Both the position numbers and the translations under genes were made by a program. DNA of 44,182 nt from Pseudomonas citronellolis (GTDB lineage Bacteria; Pseudomonadota; Gammaproteobacteria; Pseudomonadales; Pseudomonadaceae): assembly GCF_029335315.1 (NCBI RefSeq), contig NZ_JARJLT010000080.1:1-44182 (forward strand), in the 5' to 3' direction. Under the pieces are notes generated by a model. It was not told the DNA's origin and did not search any database. It saw only the letters and a program-made list of their open reading frames with translations. This document shows positions 8,191-16,797 of the stretch, one piece after another; position 1 is the stretch's first letter; every line of letters begins with the position of its first letter.

Positions 8191-8985
8191 ATGCGCCTGC
8201 TCGCCACCTTGCTGCTGCTCGGCCTCAGCCTCGCCGCCCAGGCCGAGATCAAGACTCAGGAAATCCCCTACCAGGCCACCGACGGCACCAAGCTGATCGG
8301 CTACTTCGCCTACGACGACGCCCAGTCCGGCATCCGCCCCGGCGTTATCGTGGTCCACGAGTTCTGGGGCCTGAACGACTACGCCAAGCGCCGCGCCCGC
8401 GACCTCGCCGCCCTCGGCTACGCCGCGCTGTCCATCGACATGTACGGCAACGGCAAGCACACCGAGCACCCCAACGAGGCCACCGCCTTCATGCAGGAGG
8501 CGCTGAAGAACGCCGACGCCGCCAAGGCGCGCTTCCAGGCCGGGCTCGACCTGCTGAAGAAACAGCCGCAGACCGACCCGAGCAAGATCGCCGCGATCGG
8601 CTACTGCTTCGGCGGCAAGGTGGTGCTGGACATGGCCCGCCAGGGCCTGCCGCTGCTCGGCGTGGCCAGCTTCCACGGCGTGCTGGCCACCGCCACCCCG
8701 GCGCAGCCGGGGGCGGTCAAGGCCAAGGTGCTGGTCGAGCACGGCGGCGCCGACAGCCTGGTGCCGGCCGACAGCGTCGCCGCCTTCAAGCAGGAAATGG
8801 ACGCCGCCAAGGCCGACTACCGCTTCGTCGTGCAGCCCGGCGCGAAGCACAGCTTCACCAACCCCGACGCCGACAAGCACAAGGGCCACGGCCTGGACGT
8901 GGGCTACGACAAGACCGCCGACCAGAAATCCTGGGCCGATCTGCAAGCCTTCCTCAAGCAGATCTTCGACCTCAAGGCCGGTTGA
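8191..8985 (+). CDS. Dienelactone hydrolase family protein, exported
   Basis: An alpha/beta hydrolase of 264 residues, DLH family. A clear signal peptide ends after LAAQA (about residue 18), so it is periplasmic, unlike classical cytoplasmic ClcD/TfdE. The nucleophile is the Cys in GYCFGG and the triad His is in KHSF. The family hydrolyses dienelactone or small esters; the native substrate is unknown. It diverges from the PL7 gene with a 160-bp spacer. Confidence 0.88.
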   Translation: MRLLATLLLLGLSLAAQAEIKTQEIPYQATDGTKLIGYFAYDDAQSGIRPGVIVVHEFWGLNDYAKRRARDLAALGYAALSIDMYGNGKHTEHPNEATAFMQEALKNADAAKARFQAGLDLLKKQPQTDPSKIAAIGYCFGGKVVLDMARQGLPLLGVASFHGVLATATPAQPGAVKAKVLVEHGGADSLVPADSVAAFKQEMDAAKADYRFVVQPGAKHSFTNPDADKHKGHGLDVGYDKTADQKSWADLQAFLKQIFDLKAG

Positions 8986-8992
8986 GGCGGGC

Positions 8993-9024
8993 AAAAAAAA
9001 CGGGAGCCCGTCGCCGGGCTCCCG
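8993..9024 (-). terminator. Intrinsic terminator in the minus orientation, against neighbouring genes
   Basis: A perfect 10-bp stem (CGGGAGCCCG / CGGGCTCCCG) with a 4-nt loop is preceded on the plus strand by eight A. On the minus strand it therefore reads stem-loop plus T8. Both flanking genes are on the plus strand, so as a T-run terminator it would stop antisense transcription. Two further hairpins without T-runs follow (9046-9062 and 9076-9098) in the gap before pcpS. Confidence 0.6.
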
Positions 9025-9255
9025 CACTCAATTCAGTGAAAAAGCCGGAGCACGCGGCTCCGACAACAACCTCACCTGCGTTCCTCGGGGGAACGCAGGG
9101 CGCAGTGTGGCAACTTCCCACCCCGGCTTCCGTAGCGCTTGCGTTACCCTTTGCAAGGGAATGTAAAGGCTTTGTGACCGGCCGGACGGGACTGTGCGGT
9201 CAGCGTCCAGGCGAATCCGCTGGCGGGACGCGCGCCCGGCGGGCAGAATCCCGGC

Positions 9256-9963
9256 ATGCTCGATATCGACGATTTCCTCACCCCGCCGCAAGCCCACTGG
9301 CCCCTGCCCCAGCCCCTGCCGGGCGCCCTGCTGCACAGCTGCCGCTTCGACCCGCAGCGCCTCGACGCCGAGGCCTTCGCTCGGCACGCCGTGGACCTGC
9401 CGCCGACCATCGGCCGTGCGGTGGCCAAGCGCCGCGCCGAATTCCTCGCCGGGCGCCTCTGCGCCCGCGCCGGCCTGCAGGCCCTGACCGGGCTCGCGCA
9501 AACGCCGGGGCTGGCGGCCGACCGCGCGCCGATCTGGCCCGGCGCCATGGCCGGCTCCATCACCCATGGCGACCACTGGGCCGCCGCCGTGGTGGCGCGC
9601 CGTGAAGACTGGCGCAGCCTCGGCCTGGACGTCGAAACCCTGCTCGACGACGCCCGCGCCAGCCGCCTGGTCGAGGAAATCCTCACCCCCGCCGAGCGCC
9701 AGCGCCTCGACCCGCACCAGCTGGCGCTGGGCGTGACCCTGACCTTCTCGCTCAAGGAAAGCCTGTTCAAGGCCCTCTACCCGCTGGTGGGCCGGCGCTT
9801 CTACTTCGAGCATGCCGAGTTGCTGGAGTGGGACGACCAGGGCCACGCGCGCCTGCGCCTGCTGCTCGACCTCTCCGCGGAATGGCACGCCGGCCGCGAG
9901 CTGGACGCCCAGTTCGCGCGCTTCGACGGGCGCCTGCTGAGCCTGGTGGCGGTGCCGGGCTGA
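9256..9963 (+). CDS. pcpS: 4'-phosphopantetheinyl transferase PcpS
   Basis: Transfers the 4'-phosphopantetheine arm of CoA to carrier proteins (fatty-acid ACP and siderophore NRPS). It has 235 residues and is of the EntD/Sfp type. The family motifs are seen in order: the R-rich segment AKRRAEFLAGR, GSITHG, the Mg-binding GLDVE, and the signature FSLKESLFKALYP. In P. aeruginosa PcpS is the only such enzyme and is essential. It appears monocistronic. Confidence 0.92.
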   Translation: MLDIDDFLTPPQAHWPLPQPLPGALLHSCRFDPQRLDAEAFARHAVDLPPTIGRAVAKRRAEFLAGRLCARAGLQALTGLAQTPGLAADRAPIWPGAMAGSITHGDHWAAAVVARREDWRSLGLDVETLLDDARASRLVEEILTPAERQRLDPHQLALGVTLTFSLKESLFKALYPLVGRRFYFEHAELLEWDDQGHARLRLLLDLSAEWHAGRELDAQFARFDGRLLSLVAVPG

Positions 9964-10090
9964 AGCCCGCCGGCGAACTTTATTGACTTGAAAGTCAGAA
10001 TCTGGCGTCATGCACGCCGTCCCGCCGCCCGGCGGTAGCCCTCCCCTTGCCTGAAGCCGCCGCTTGCCCGGCGATCAGCGCCAGGTCTAT

Positions 10091-10114
10091 CGCTATATAG
10101 AAAAACACATAGCG
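10091..10114. promoter_or_regulatory. ModE-like box upstream of the porin gene
   Basis: A 24-bp imperfect palindrome starts CGCTATAT and ends ACATAGCG with an A-rich centre. It matches the ModE consensus form CGyTATAT-N8-ACATArCG. It lies about 90 bp before the porin start, and a near-identical 24-bp site precedes modA at 14432-14455. ModE is a molybdate-responsive repressor; no modE gene is in the window. Confidence 0.7.
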
Positions 10115-10200
10115 ATTCGACTACCCTGGCCGGCACCGCGCCGGGTCGAGGTAGCCCGGCGCCAGGACACAACAAGAACAGACCAAGGAGCACGACAACA

Positions 10201-11559
10201 ATGAAGCGATCCACCCTCGCCCTGGCCATCGCCGCCGGCGCCCTCGCCCAGCAGGCCAACGCCGCCGGGTTCATCGAGGACAGCAAGGCCAGCCTTGGCC
10301 TGCGCAACTTCTACATCAACACCGACAACCGCAACGGCGGCTCGCCGAACAAGCAGGAGGAATGGGGCCAGGGCTTCATGTTCAACTACGCCTCCGGCTT
10401 CACCCAGGGCACCGTCGGCGTCGGCGTCGACGCCCTCGGCCTGCTCGGCCTGCGCCTGGACGGCGGCGGCAACGCCAACAAGAAAGAGCTGGACCGCCAG
10501 CCCGGCACCATCTTCCCGCTGGACAGCGACGGCACCGCGGTGAACGAATTCAGCAGCCTGGGCCTGACCGCCAAGGCCAGGGTGTCGAAGACCGAGTTCC
10601 GCTACGGGACCCTGCAGCCCAAGCTGCCGGTGGTGGTGTACAACGACGCGCGGCTGCTGCCGATGACCTACGAGGGCGGCCAGGTCACCTCCAACGAGTT
10701 CAAGGACCTGACCCTGATCGGCGGCCAGCTGACCCACACCAAGGGCCGCAACTCCACCGACTGGCGCAGCATGTCCATCGCCGGCGCCAACGGCAGCAGC
10801 GCCAGCTCCCGCGACAGCAACAAATTCTACTTCGCCGGCGCCGACTACAAGGCCGGCAAGAACCTCACCCTGCAGTACTACTACGGCGAGCTGGACAACT
10901 TCTACCAGCAGCACTTCCTCGGCCTGGTGCACAACTGGGCGATCGGCCCCGGCGTGCTGAAGAGCGACCTGCGGGTGTTCATCAGCGATTCCGACGGCAA
11001 CAACGCCAGCGCCGCCGGGCGCAAGGACGGCTATGTCAGCAGCGGCTACTACGGCAACGGCGTGACCAAGGGCGAAGTCGACAACAACGTCTACAGCGGG
11101 CTGTTCACCTACAGCCTCGGCGGCCACAGCCTGGGCGCGGGCTACCAGGTGCTCACCGGCGACAGCGACTTCCCCTACCTGAACCGCGGCGACGGAGAAG
11201 GTACCAGCACCTACCTGCACTCCGACGCCCAGCTGTTGAAATTCAACCACGCCGGCGAGCGCACCTGGATCGGCCGCTACGCCTACGACTTCGCCGACCT
11301 CGGCGTGCCGGGCCTGACCTTCAGCGTGCTCTACCTGAACGCCGACGACATCAAGACCGGCCGTGGCGACCAGGGCGAATGGGAGCGCGACATCGCGCTG
11401 GGCTATGTGATTCCGCAGGGCACCTTCAAGGGCCTGGGCTTCGCCTGGAAGAACGCCACCATGCGCAGCGGGTTGCCGGTCAGCGGATCGGGAACCGCAA
11501 CGCAGCGCGACCAGGACGAGAACCGTTTGATCGTCAGCTATACGTTGCCGCTGTTCTAA
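10201..11559 (+). CDS. OprD-family outer membrane porin, probably molybdate-linked
   Basis: A 452-residue precursor with a signal peptide ending AQQANA (~residue 20). The mature barrel begins GFIEDSKASLGLRNFYIN, the usual OprD-family N-terminus, and ends SYTLPLF with a terminal Phe. OprD porins pass small anions or amino acids. An AAGGAG precedes the ATG. It carries a ModE-like box and converges on modABC, so it may be the outer-membrane entry route for molybdate or a similar oxyanion. The family assignment is firm; the substrate is inference. Confidence 0.9.
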   Translation: MKRSTLALAIAAGALAQQANAAGFIEDSKASLGLRNFYINTDNRNGGSPNKQEEWGQGFMFNYASGFTQGTVGVGVDALGLLGLRLDGGGNANKKELDRQPGTIFPLDSDGTAVNEFSSLGLTAKARVSKTEFRYGTLQPKLPVVVYNDARLLPMTYEGGQVTSNEFKDLTLIGGQLTHTKGRNSTDWRSMSIAGANGSSASSRDSNKFYFAGADYKAGKNLTLQYYYGELDNFYQQHFLGLVHNWAIGPGVLKSDLRVFISDSDGNNASAAGRKDGYVSSGYYGNGVTKGEVDNNVYSGLFTYSLGGHSLGAGYQVLTGDSDFPYLNRGDGEGTSTYLHSDAQLLKFNHAGERTWIGRYAYDFADLGVPGLTFSVLYLNADDIKTGRGDQGEWERDIALGYVIPQGTFKGLGFAWKNATMRSGLPVSGSGTATQRDQDENRLIVSYTLPLF

Positions 11560-11604
11560 GGGCATTGGGCGGTCTTTCTCTTCGTAGGAGCGAGCTGCAA
11601 ACCT

Positions 11605-11816
11605 GTAGGAGCGGCCCATGGCCGCGATTCGCGCGCATGGCGCGCTCCTACAGGTGAATCGGCTCGTCCTTCTGGACGGGACTGAAAACCCGTAGGGCGC
11701 ATAACGCCTACGGCGTTATCCGCCGGTACCGTCGGTTGCGGCGCCCTACGGTTCCAGGGAAGCACGATCGTAGGAGCGGCCCATCGCCGCGATTCGCGCG
11801 CATGGCGCGCTCCTAC
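11605..11816. repeat. Cluster of three GTAG-headed palindromes
   Basis: Two family-2 palindromes (11605-11651 and 11770-11816) flank one family-1 REP (11692-11724). They fill the convergent gap between the porin stop and the modC stop. No gene and no canonical terminator was seen in this ~270-bp stretch. Confidence 0.75.
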
Positions 11817-11831
11817 GGATTGATTCCGACC

Positions 11832-12920
11832 CTACGCCAATACCGCCACGGACTTGATCTGCGCCCACAGCGTCAGGCCTTCGCGCAGGCCCAACTGGTC
11901 GGCAGAGAAGCGGGTAATGCGCGCCAGCAATGGATTGCCGGAGACTTCCAGGCGCACCAGCAGGTGTGCCGGATTGTCGGTGGTGGCTATTTCCATCACC
12001 GTCGCCGGCAGGCGGTTGAGGACGCTGCTGTGCTCCGGGCGCTCCAGCGCCAGGCTGACATCGCGGGCCTGGACCTTGATGCGCAGCGCCTTGCCCTCCG
12101 GCAGCGCCGCGTGGGCCAGGCGGATGCGCTCGGTGCCGCCGGGCAGGCCGAGGTCGAGCAGGCCGTAGCTGGCGTCGTGGCCCAGCACGCGGCCGTCGAT
12201 CACCACGCCGGCGTCTTCCAGCAGCGAGGTCGGCAGGTCGGTACGCGCCAGGGTCTCGCCCACCGGGCCGCTGGCCAGCGCGCGGCCGGCTTCCAGCAGC
12301 ACCAGATGATCGGCCAGGCGCGCCACCTCGTCGGGGGAGTGGCTGACATAGAGGATCGGGATGTCCAGCTCGTCGTGCAGGCGCTCCAGGTAAGGCAGGA
12401 TTTCCGCCTTGCGCTTGAGGTCCAGCGCCGCCAGCGGCTCGTCCATCAGCAGCAGGCGCGGGCTGGTCAGCAGCGCGCGGGCGATGCCCACACGCTGCCG
12501 CTCGCCGCCGGACAGGTGGCGCGGCATGCGCTCCAGCAGGTGGCCGATGCCGAGCAGTTCGCAGGCCTGCTCCAGCTGTACACGGTGCTCGCTGGCCGCC
12601 ACGCGCTTCATGCCGAAGCGCAGGTTGCGCCGTACGCTCAGGTGCTCGAACAGGTTGGCGTCCTGGAACACGTAGCCCAGGGCGCGCTTGTGCGGCGGCA
12701 GGAACACGCCATTGTCGCTGTCCTGCCAGGTTTCGCCGTTGACCAGCAGGCGCGCCCGGCGCGGCCGCTCCAGGCCGGCCATGCAGCGCAGCACGGTGGT
12801 CTTGCCGGAGCCGGAGTGACCGAACAGCGCGGTTACCCCGCGGCCGGGCAGGCGCAGATCGACGTCCAGGGAGAAGTCCCGGTACTCGAGGAGGAAACGC
12901 GCTTCGATGGCTGCCGGCAT
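11832..12920 (-). CDS. modC: Molybdate ABC transporter ATP-binding protein ModC
   Basis: ATPase of the molybdate importer, 362 residues. Walker A is GHSGSGKTT, the signature LSGGERQR, and Walker [13 protein letters not shown] with the switch His in [10 protein letters not shown]-terminal ~100-residue TOBE/Mop-like domain (from about residue 290) is usual for ModC and can bind oxyanion. It starts 1 bp after the modB stop and is the last gene of modABC. Confidence 0.95.
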   Translation of the reverse strand: MPAAIEARFLLEYRDFSLDVDLRLPGRGVTALFGHSGSGKTTVLRCMAGLERPRRARLLVNGETWQDSDNGVFLPPHKRALGYVFQDANLFEHLSVRRNLRFGMKRVAASEHRVQLEQACELLGIGHLLERMPRHLSGGERQRVGIARALLTSPRLLLMDEPLAALDLKRKAEILPYLERLHDELDIPILYVSHSPDEVARLADHLVLLEAGRALASGPVGETLARTDLPTSLLEDAGVVIDGRVLGHDASYGLLDLGLPGGTERIRLAHAALPEGKALRIKVQARDVSLALERPEHSSVLNRLPATVMEIATTDNPAHLLVRLEVSGNPLLARITRFSADQLGLREGLTLWAQIKSVAVLA

Positions 12921-12921
12921 C

Positions 12922-13602
12922 TCAACTCCAGGCCGAGCGAACGCGCCGCGTGGAGTACAGCCCCAGCAGCACGAGGAAGGAGAACACCACCATGCCGCCG
13001 GCCAGCCAGTGCGCCTGGGCGTACTCCATGGCCTCGACGTGGTCGAATATCTGCACCGAGACCACGCGGGTCCGGCCGGGGATGTTGCCGCCGATCATCA
13101 GCACCACGCCGAACTCGCCGACGGTGTGGGCGAAGCCGAGGATGGCGGCGGTGACGAAGCCCGGCCGCGCCAGCGGCAGGACCACGCTGAAGAAGGTGTC
13201 CAGGGGGCCGGCGCGCAAGGTCGCGGCGGCCTCCAGGGGGCGTTCGCCGATGGCTTCGAAGGCGTTCTGCAGCGGCTGCACCACGAACGGCAGCGAGTAG
13301 AACACCGAGCCCACCACTAGCCCGGCGAAGGTGAACGGCAGGCGCCCCAGCCCCAGGCTTTCGGTGAGCTGGCCGATGAAGCCGTGGGGCCCCATGGTGA
13401 TCAGCAGGTAGAAGCCGATCACCGTCGGCGGCAGCACCAGCGGCAAGGCCACCAGCGCGCCCAGCGGGCCCTTCAGCCAGGAACAGGTGCGCGCCAGCCA
13501 CCAGGCGATCGGCGTGCCGAGCAACAGGAGGATAAAGGTGCTCAGGGCCGCCAGCTCGACGGTCAGGCGGATAGCCTGGAAATCCTCCTGGGTCAGGGGC
13601 AT
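12922..13602 (-). CDS. modB: Molybdate ABC transporter permease ModB
   Basis: Inner-membrane permease of 226 residues with about five to six hydrophobic segments. It has the binding-protein-dependent transport signature for contact with ModC ([20 protein letters not shown], about 120-150). It forms the ModB2C2 channel. It lies between modA (15-bp gap) and modC (1-bp gap). Confidence 0.94.
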   Translation of the reverse strand: MPLTQEDFQAIRLTVELAALSTFILLLLGTPIAWWLARTCSWLKGPLGALVALPLVLPPTVIGFYLLITMGPHGFIGQLTESLGLGRLPFTFAGLVVGSVFYSLPFVVQPLQNAFEAIGERPLEAAATLRAGPLDTFFSVVLPLARPGFVTAAILGFAHTVGEFGVVLMIGGNIPGRTRVVSVQIFDHVEAMEYAQAHWLAGGMVVFSFLVLLGLYSTRRVRSAWS

Positions 13603-13617
13603 GGGCGCCGTCCCGGT

Positions 13618-14455
<838 letters not shown>

Positions 14456-14533
14456 ATGAACGCGACAAATCGTCGGGCGCGGCGCCATTCTGCACTTATT
14501 GACCTCAAGGTCAACTTATCGACGAAAAGCGCT

Positions 14534-14896
14534 CTACAACAGCAGGTACACCGACAACAGGACACCCAGTGCGGCCACCGCCAGGTTCAGCCATGGCCCG
14601 GCGTTCACCCGGTAGCCCGGGGGAATCTCCACCGGCTTCAGCCCGCGCACCACGGCGCGGTACTGCAGCGCCGAGGCGCTGGCGGCGAAGCAGCCGAGCA
14701 GGATGAACGCCAGCCCCAGCCAGAACGACAGGCGCTGCGCCGAGGCGGTCTCCAGGTCGGCGTGCATCAGCCGCAGCAGCAGGCCGGCGCGTTCCACCAC
14801 GAAGCCGAAGGCGATCAGCGCCAGCGCCGTGCGGCTCCAGGCCAGCAGGGTGCGCTCGGCGGCGAAGAGCACGCGGGGGTCGTCGAGTGCGGACAT
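14534..14896 (-). CDS. DUF202 (YidH-like) membrane protein
   Basis: A 120-residue inner-membrane protein with three hydrophobic helices. The conserved N-terminal DUF202 motif is present (LFAAERTLLAWSRTALALI). Function is unknown. It is the last gene of a four-gene minus-strand operon, 6 bp after the MBL-fold gene, with two YeeE/YedE transporters upstream. A role in sulfur transport or detoxification is suggested by context only. Confidence 0.8.
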   Translation of the reverse strand: MSALDDPRVLFAAERTLLAWSRTALALIAFGFVVERAGLLLRLMHADLETASAQRLSFWLGLAFILLGCFAASASALQYRAVVRGLKPVEIPPGYRVNAGPWLNLAVAALGVLLSVYLLL

Positions 14897-14902
14897 GCGG
14901 CC

Positions 14903-15766
14903 TCAGAACTGGTCCAGGGGAATCTTCAGGTAGCTCACGCCGTTGTCCTCCGCCGGCGGGCGGCGCCCGGCGCACAGGTTGAGCTGGATCGCCGGGAGCA
15001 TCAGCGCCGGCATGCCCAGGCCGGCGTCGCGGGCCTGGCGCATGGCCACGAAGGCTTCCTCGGCCACCGCCTGGCGCACGTGCACATTGTCCCGGCGCTG
15101 CTCGCCGACGCTGGTTTCGCAGCGGAACTCGTCGCGCCCCGGCGCCTTGTAATCGTGGCACATGAACAGCCGGGTGGCGTCGGGCAGCTGGAACAGGCGC
15201 TGGATGGAGCGGTACAGGGTGCGCGCGTCGCCGCCGGGGAAGTCGCAGCGGGCGGTACCGTAGTCGGGCATGAACAGGGTGTCGCCAACGAAGGCCGCGT
15301 CGCCCACCAGGTAGGTCACGCAGGCCGGGGTGTGCCCCGGCGTATGCAACACCTGGATGGTCAGCGCGCCCAGCGGCAGCTCGTCGCCCTCGCGCAGCAG
15401 GCGGTCGAACTGGCTGCCGTCGCGGCGGAAGCCCGCGTCGAAGTTGAACAGCTTGCCGAAGGTGGTCTGCACCCCGGTGATGCCGGCGCCGATGGCGGTG
15501 GTTCCGCCCAGTTGCTCCTGCAGGTAGGCCGCCGCCGACAGGTGATCAGCGTGGGCGTGGGTTTCCAGCAACCAGTCCACCCGCAGGCCCCGCTCGCGCA
15601 CATGCGCCAGCAGGCGATCGGCGCCGGCATGGCCGATGCGCCCGGCCGCCGCGTCGTAGTCCAGCACCGGGTCGATGATCGCGCAGGCGCCGCTGCCGGG
15701 GTCGCTGACCACATAGCTGTAGGTGAAACTCTGCGAGTCGAAGAAAGCCTCGATGACGGCGCTCAT
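14903..15766 (-). CDS. MBL-fold metallo-hydrolase, persulfide-dioxygenase-like (Blh/ETHE1 group)
   Basis: A 287-residue metallo-beta-lactamase-fold enzyme. The metal motif THAHADH is near residue 70, with further ligands in HTPGHTP and the late FMCHDY. This pattern fits the ETHE1/Blh group that oxidises persulfides, which needs one Fe. The start is the ATG at 15766, overlapping the upstream transporter stop by 4 nt. The DUF442 domain often fused to Blh proteins is absent. The operon context with two YeeE/YedE proteins supports sulfide or thiosulfate metabolism. Confidence 0.85.
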   Translation of the reverse strand: MSAVIEAFFDSQSFTYSYVVSDPGSGACAIIDPVLDYDAAAGRIGHAGADRLLAHVRERGLRVDWLLETHAHADHLSAAAYLQEQLGGTTAIGAGITGVQTTFGKLFNFDAGFRRDGSQFDRLLREGDELPLGALTIQVLHTPGHTPACVTYLVGDAAFVGDTLFMPDYGTARCDFPGGDARTLYRSIQRLFQLPDATRLFMCHDYKAPGRDEFRCETSVGEQRRDNVHVRQAVAEEAFVAMRQARDAGLGMPALMLPAIQLNLCAGRRPPAEDNGVSYLKIPLDQF

Positions 15767-16188
15767 GCCGCCCTCCCCGGCCGCCGCTGCAGCCACTCGT
15801 ACACGCCCATGCCGGCGAGCATCGCCACCACGAACAGACCCGACTGCCAGTAGCCGGCGCCCAGGCCGACCAGCGCCGGCCCCGGACACACGCCGGCCAG
15901 CCCCCAGCCGGCGCCGAACACCAGGCTGCCCAGCAGCAGGCGACGGTCCGGCCCGCGCCGGGGCGGCAGCTGCATGGCGCCGCCGAGCAGGTTGCGCGAG
16001 CGCCGCTTCGCCAGGGTGAAGAACGGCAGCGCCGCGCCGATGGCGCCGAACATCACCAGCGCCAGCGACGGGTCCCAGGCGCCGCCCAGGTCGAGGAAGG
16101 CCAGCACCTTGGCCGGGTCGGCCATGCCGGCCAGCAACAGGCCGACGCCGAACAGCAGGCCGCAGAAAAAGGCGCTCAATCGGGCCAT
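15763..16188 (-). CDS. YeeE/YedE family membrane protein, second half-transporter (PmpB-like)
   Basis: A 141-residue integral membrane protein with about four helices. The conserved cysteine motif GVCPGPALVG is near residue 100. YeeE/YedE (TsuA-like) proteins conduct thiosulfate or related sulfur anions through Cys-lined pores. In PmpAB-type systems two short proteins make up one transporter, and the partner is directly upstream with a 2-bp gap. It starts at ATG 16188 and overlaps the MBL gene by 4 nt. Confidence 0.85.
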   Translation of the reverse strand: MARLSAFFCGLLFGVGLLLAGMADPAKVLAFLDLGGAWDPSLALVMFGAIGAALPFFTLAKRRSRNLLGGAMQLPPRRGPDRRLLLGSLVFGAGWGLAGVCPGPALVGLGAGYWQSGLFVVAMLAGMGVYEWLQRRPGRAA

Positions 16189-16190
16189 GC

Positions 16191-16625
16191 TCAGGCTCCC
16201 AGCAGGTGGCGGACGAAGAAGACGGTGGCGAAACCGCTGGCCATGAAGCACAGCGTAGCCGCCAGCGAGCGCGGCGACAGCCGGGCCAGCCCGCACACCC
16301 CATGGCCGCTGGTGCAGCCGGCGCCGAATCGGCTGCCCAGGCCCACCAGCAGGCCGGCCGGCAGCAGCCAGGGCCAGGCCGTGTCGAAATGCAGGGTCGG
16401 CAGTTCGCCGAAGGCCAGCCACAGCAGCGGCGCCAGCAGCAGGCCGAGGAGGAAGAAGAAACGCTCGCCCCGCCCCGCGCGGTCCTGCGTCAGCAAGCCG
16501 CCGAGCAGGCCGCTGATGCCGGCCACGCGGCCGTTGAGCATGGCGAACAGGCCGGCCGCCAGGCCGATGGCCACGCCGCCGGCCAGGGCGCTCCAGGGGG
16601 TGAAGGCAGTCCAGTCGACGCTCAT
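16191..16625 (-). CDS. YeeE/YedE family membrane protein, first half-transporter (PmpA-like)
   Basis: A 144-residue membrane protein with several helices and the cysteine motif GAGCTSGHGVCGL, which forms the sulfur-anion path in TsuA-like proteins. The frame allows a TTG at 16631, but ATG 16625 has GGAG 8 nt upstream and was chosen. It is the first gene of the four-gene operon, behind an AT-rich promoter region. No ArsR-type BigR regulator, often found beside such genes, is in the window. Confidence 0.85.
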   Translation of the reverse strand: MSVDWTAFTPWSALAGGVAIGLAAGLFAMLNGRVAGISGLLGGLLTQDRAGRGERFFFLLGLLLAPLLWLAFGELPTLHFDTAWPWLLPAGLLVGLGSRFGAGCTSGHGVCGLARLSPRSLAATLCFMASGFATVFFVRHLLGA

Positions 16626-16640
16626 GGGCAAGACTCCGCG

Positions 16641-16675
16641 AAAAACAATATATGAAAATATATAATGTATTTTCG
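16641..16675 (-). promoter_or_regulatory. AT-rich promoter/operator of the YeeE-MBL operon
   Basis: A ~35-bp island of almost pure A/T lies between GC-rich flanks. It contains partly symmetric AATATAT and ATATATAATGTATT stretches, just upstream of the first transporter gene. This is the likely core promoter and possible ArsR-type (BigR/SqrR) operator. The regulator identity is inference. Confidence 0.45.
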
Positions 16676-16700
16676 CAGACTATCAACCGCCGCGCGTCAC

Positions 16701-16797
16701 TCCGTCGGCGCCTGGCACGACTCCTTCGGCGCCTGACTCACTCTTTCGGCGCCTGACTCACTCTTTCGGCGCCTGACTCACTCTTTCGGCGCCTGAC
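16701..16797. repeat. 20-bp tandem repeat over the rstB stop codon
   Basis: About five units in register: three near-perfect copies of CTCTTTCGGCGCCTGACTCA at 16741-16800, one with a single mismatch at 16721-16740, and a degenerate one at 16701-16720. On the minus strand each unit carries the codons for QAPKE plus the stop. The last seven residues and stop of the kinase lie in the unit at 16778-16797, and the others follow as non-coding copies. Confidence 0.85.
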
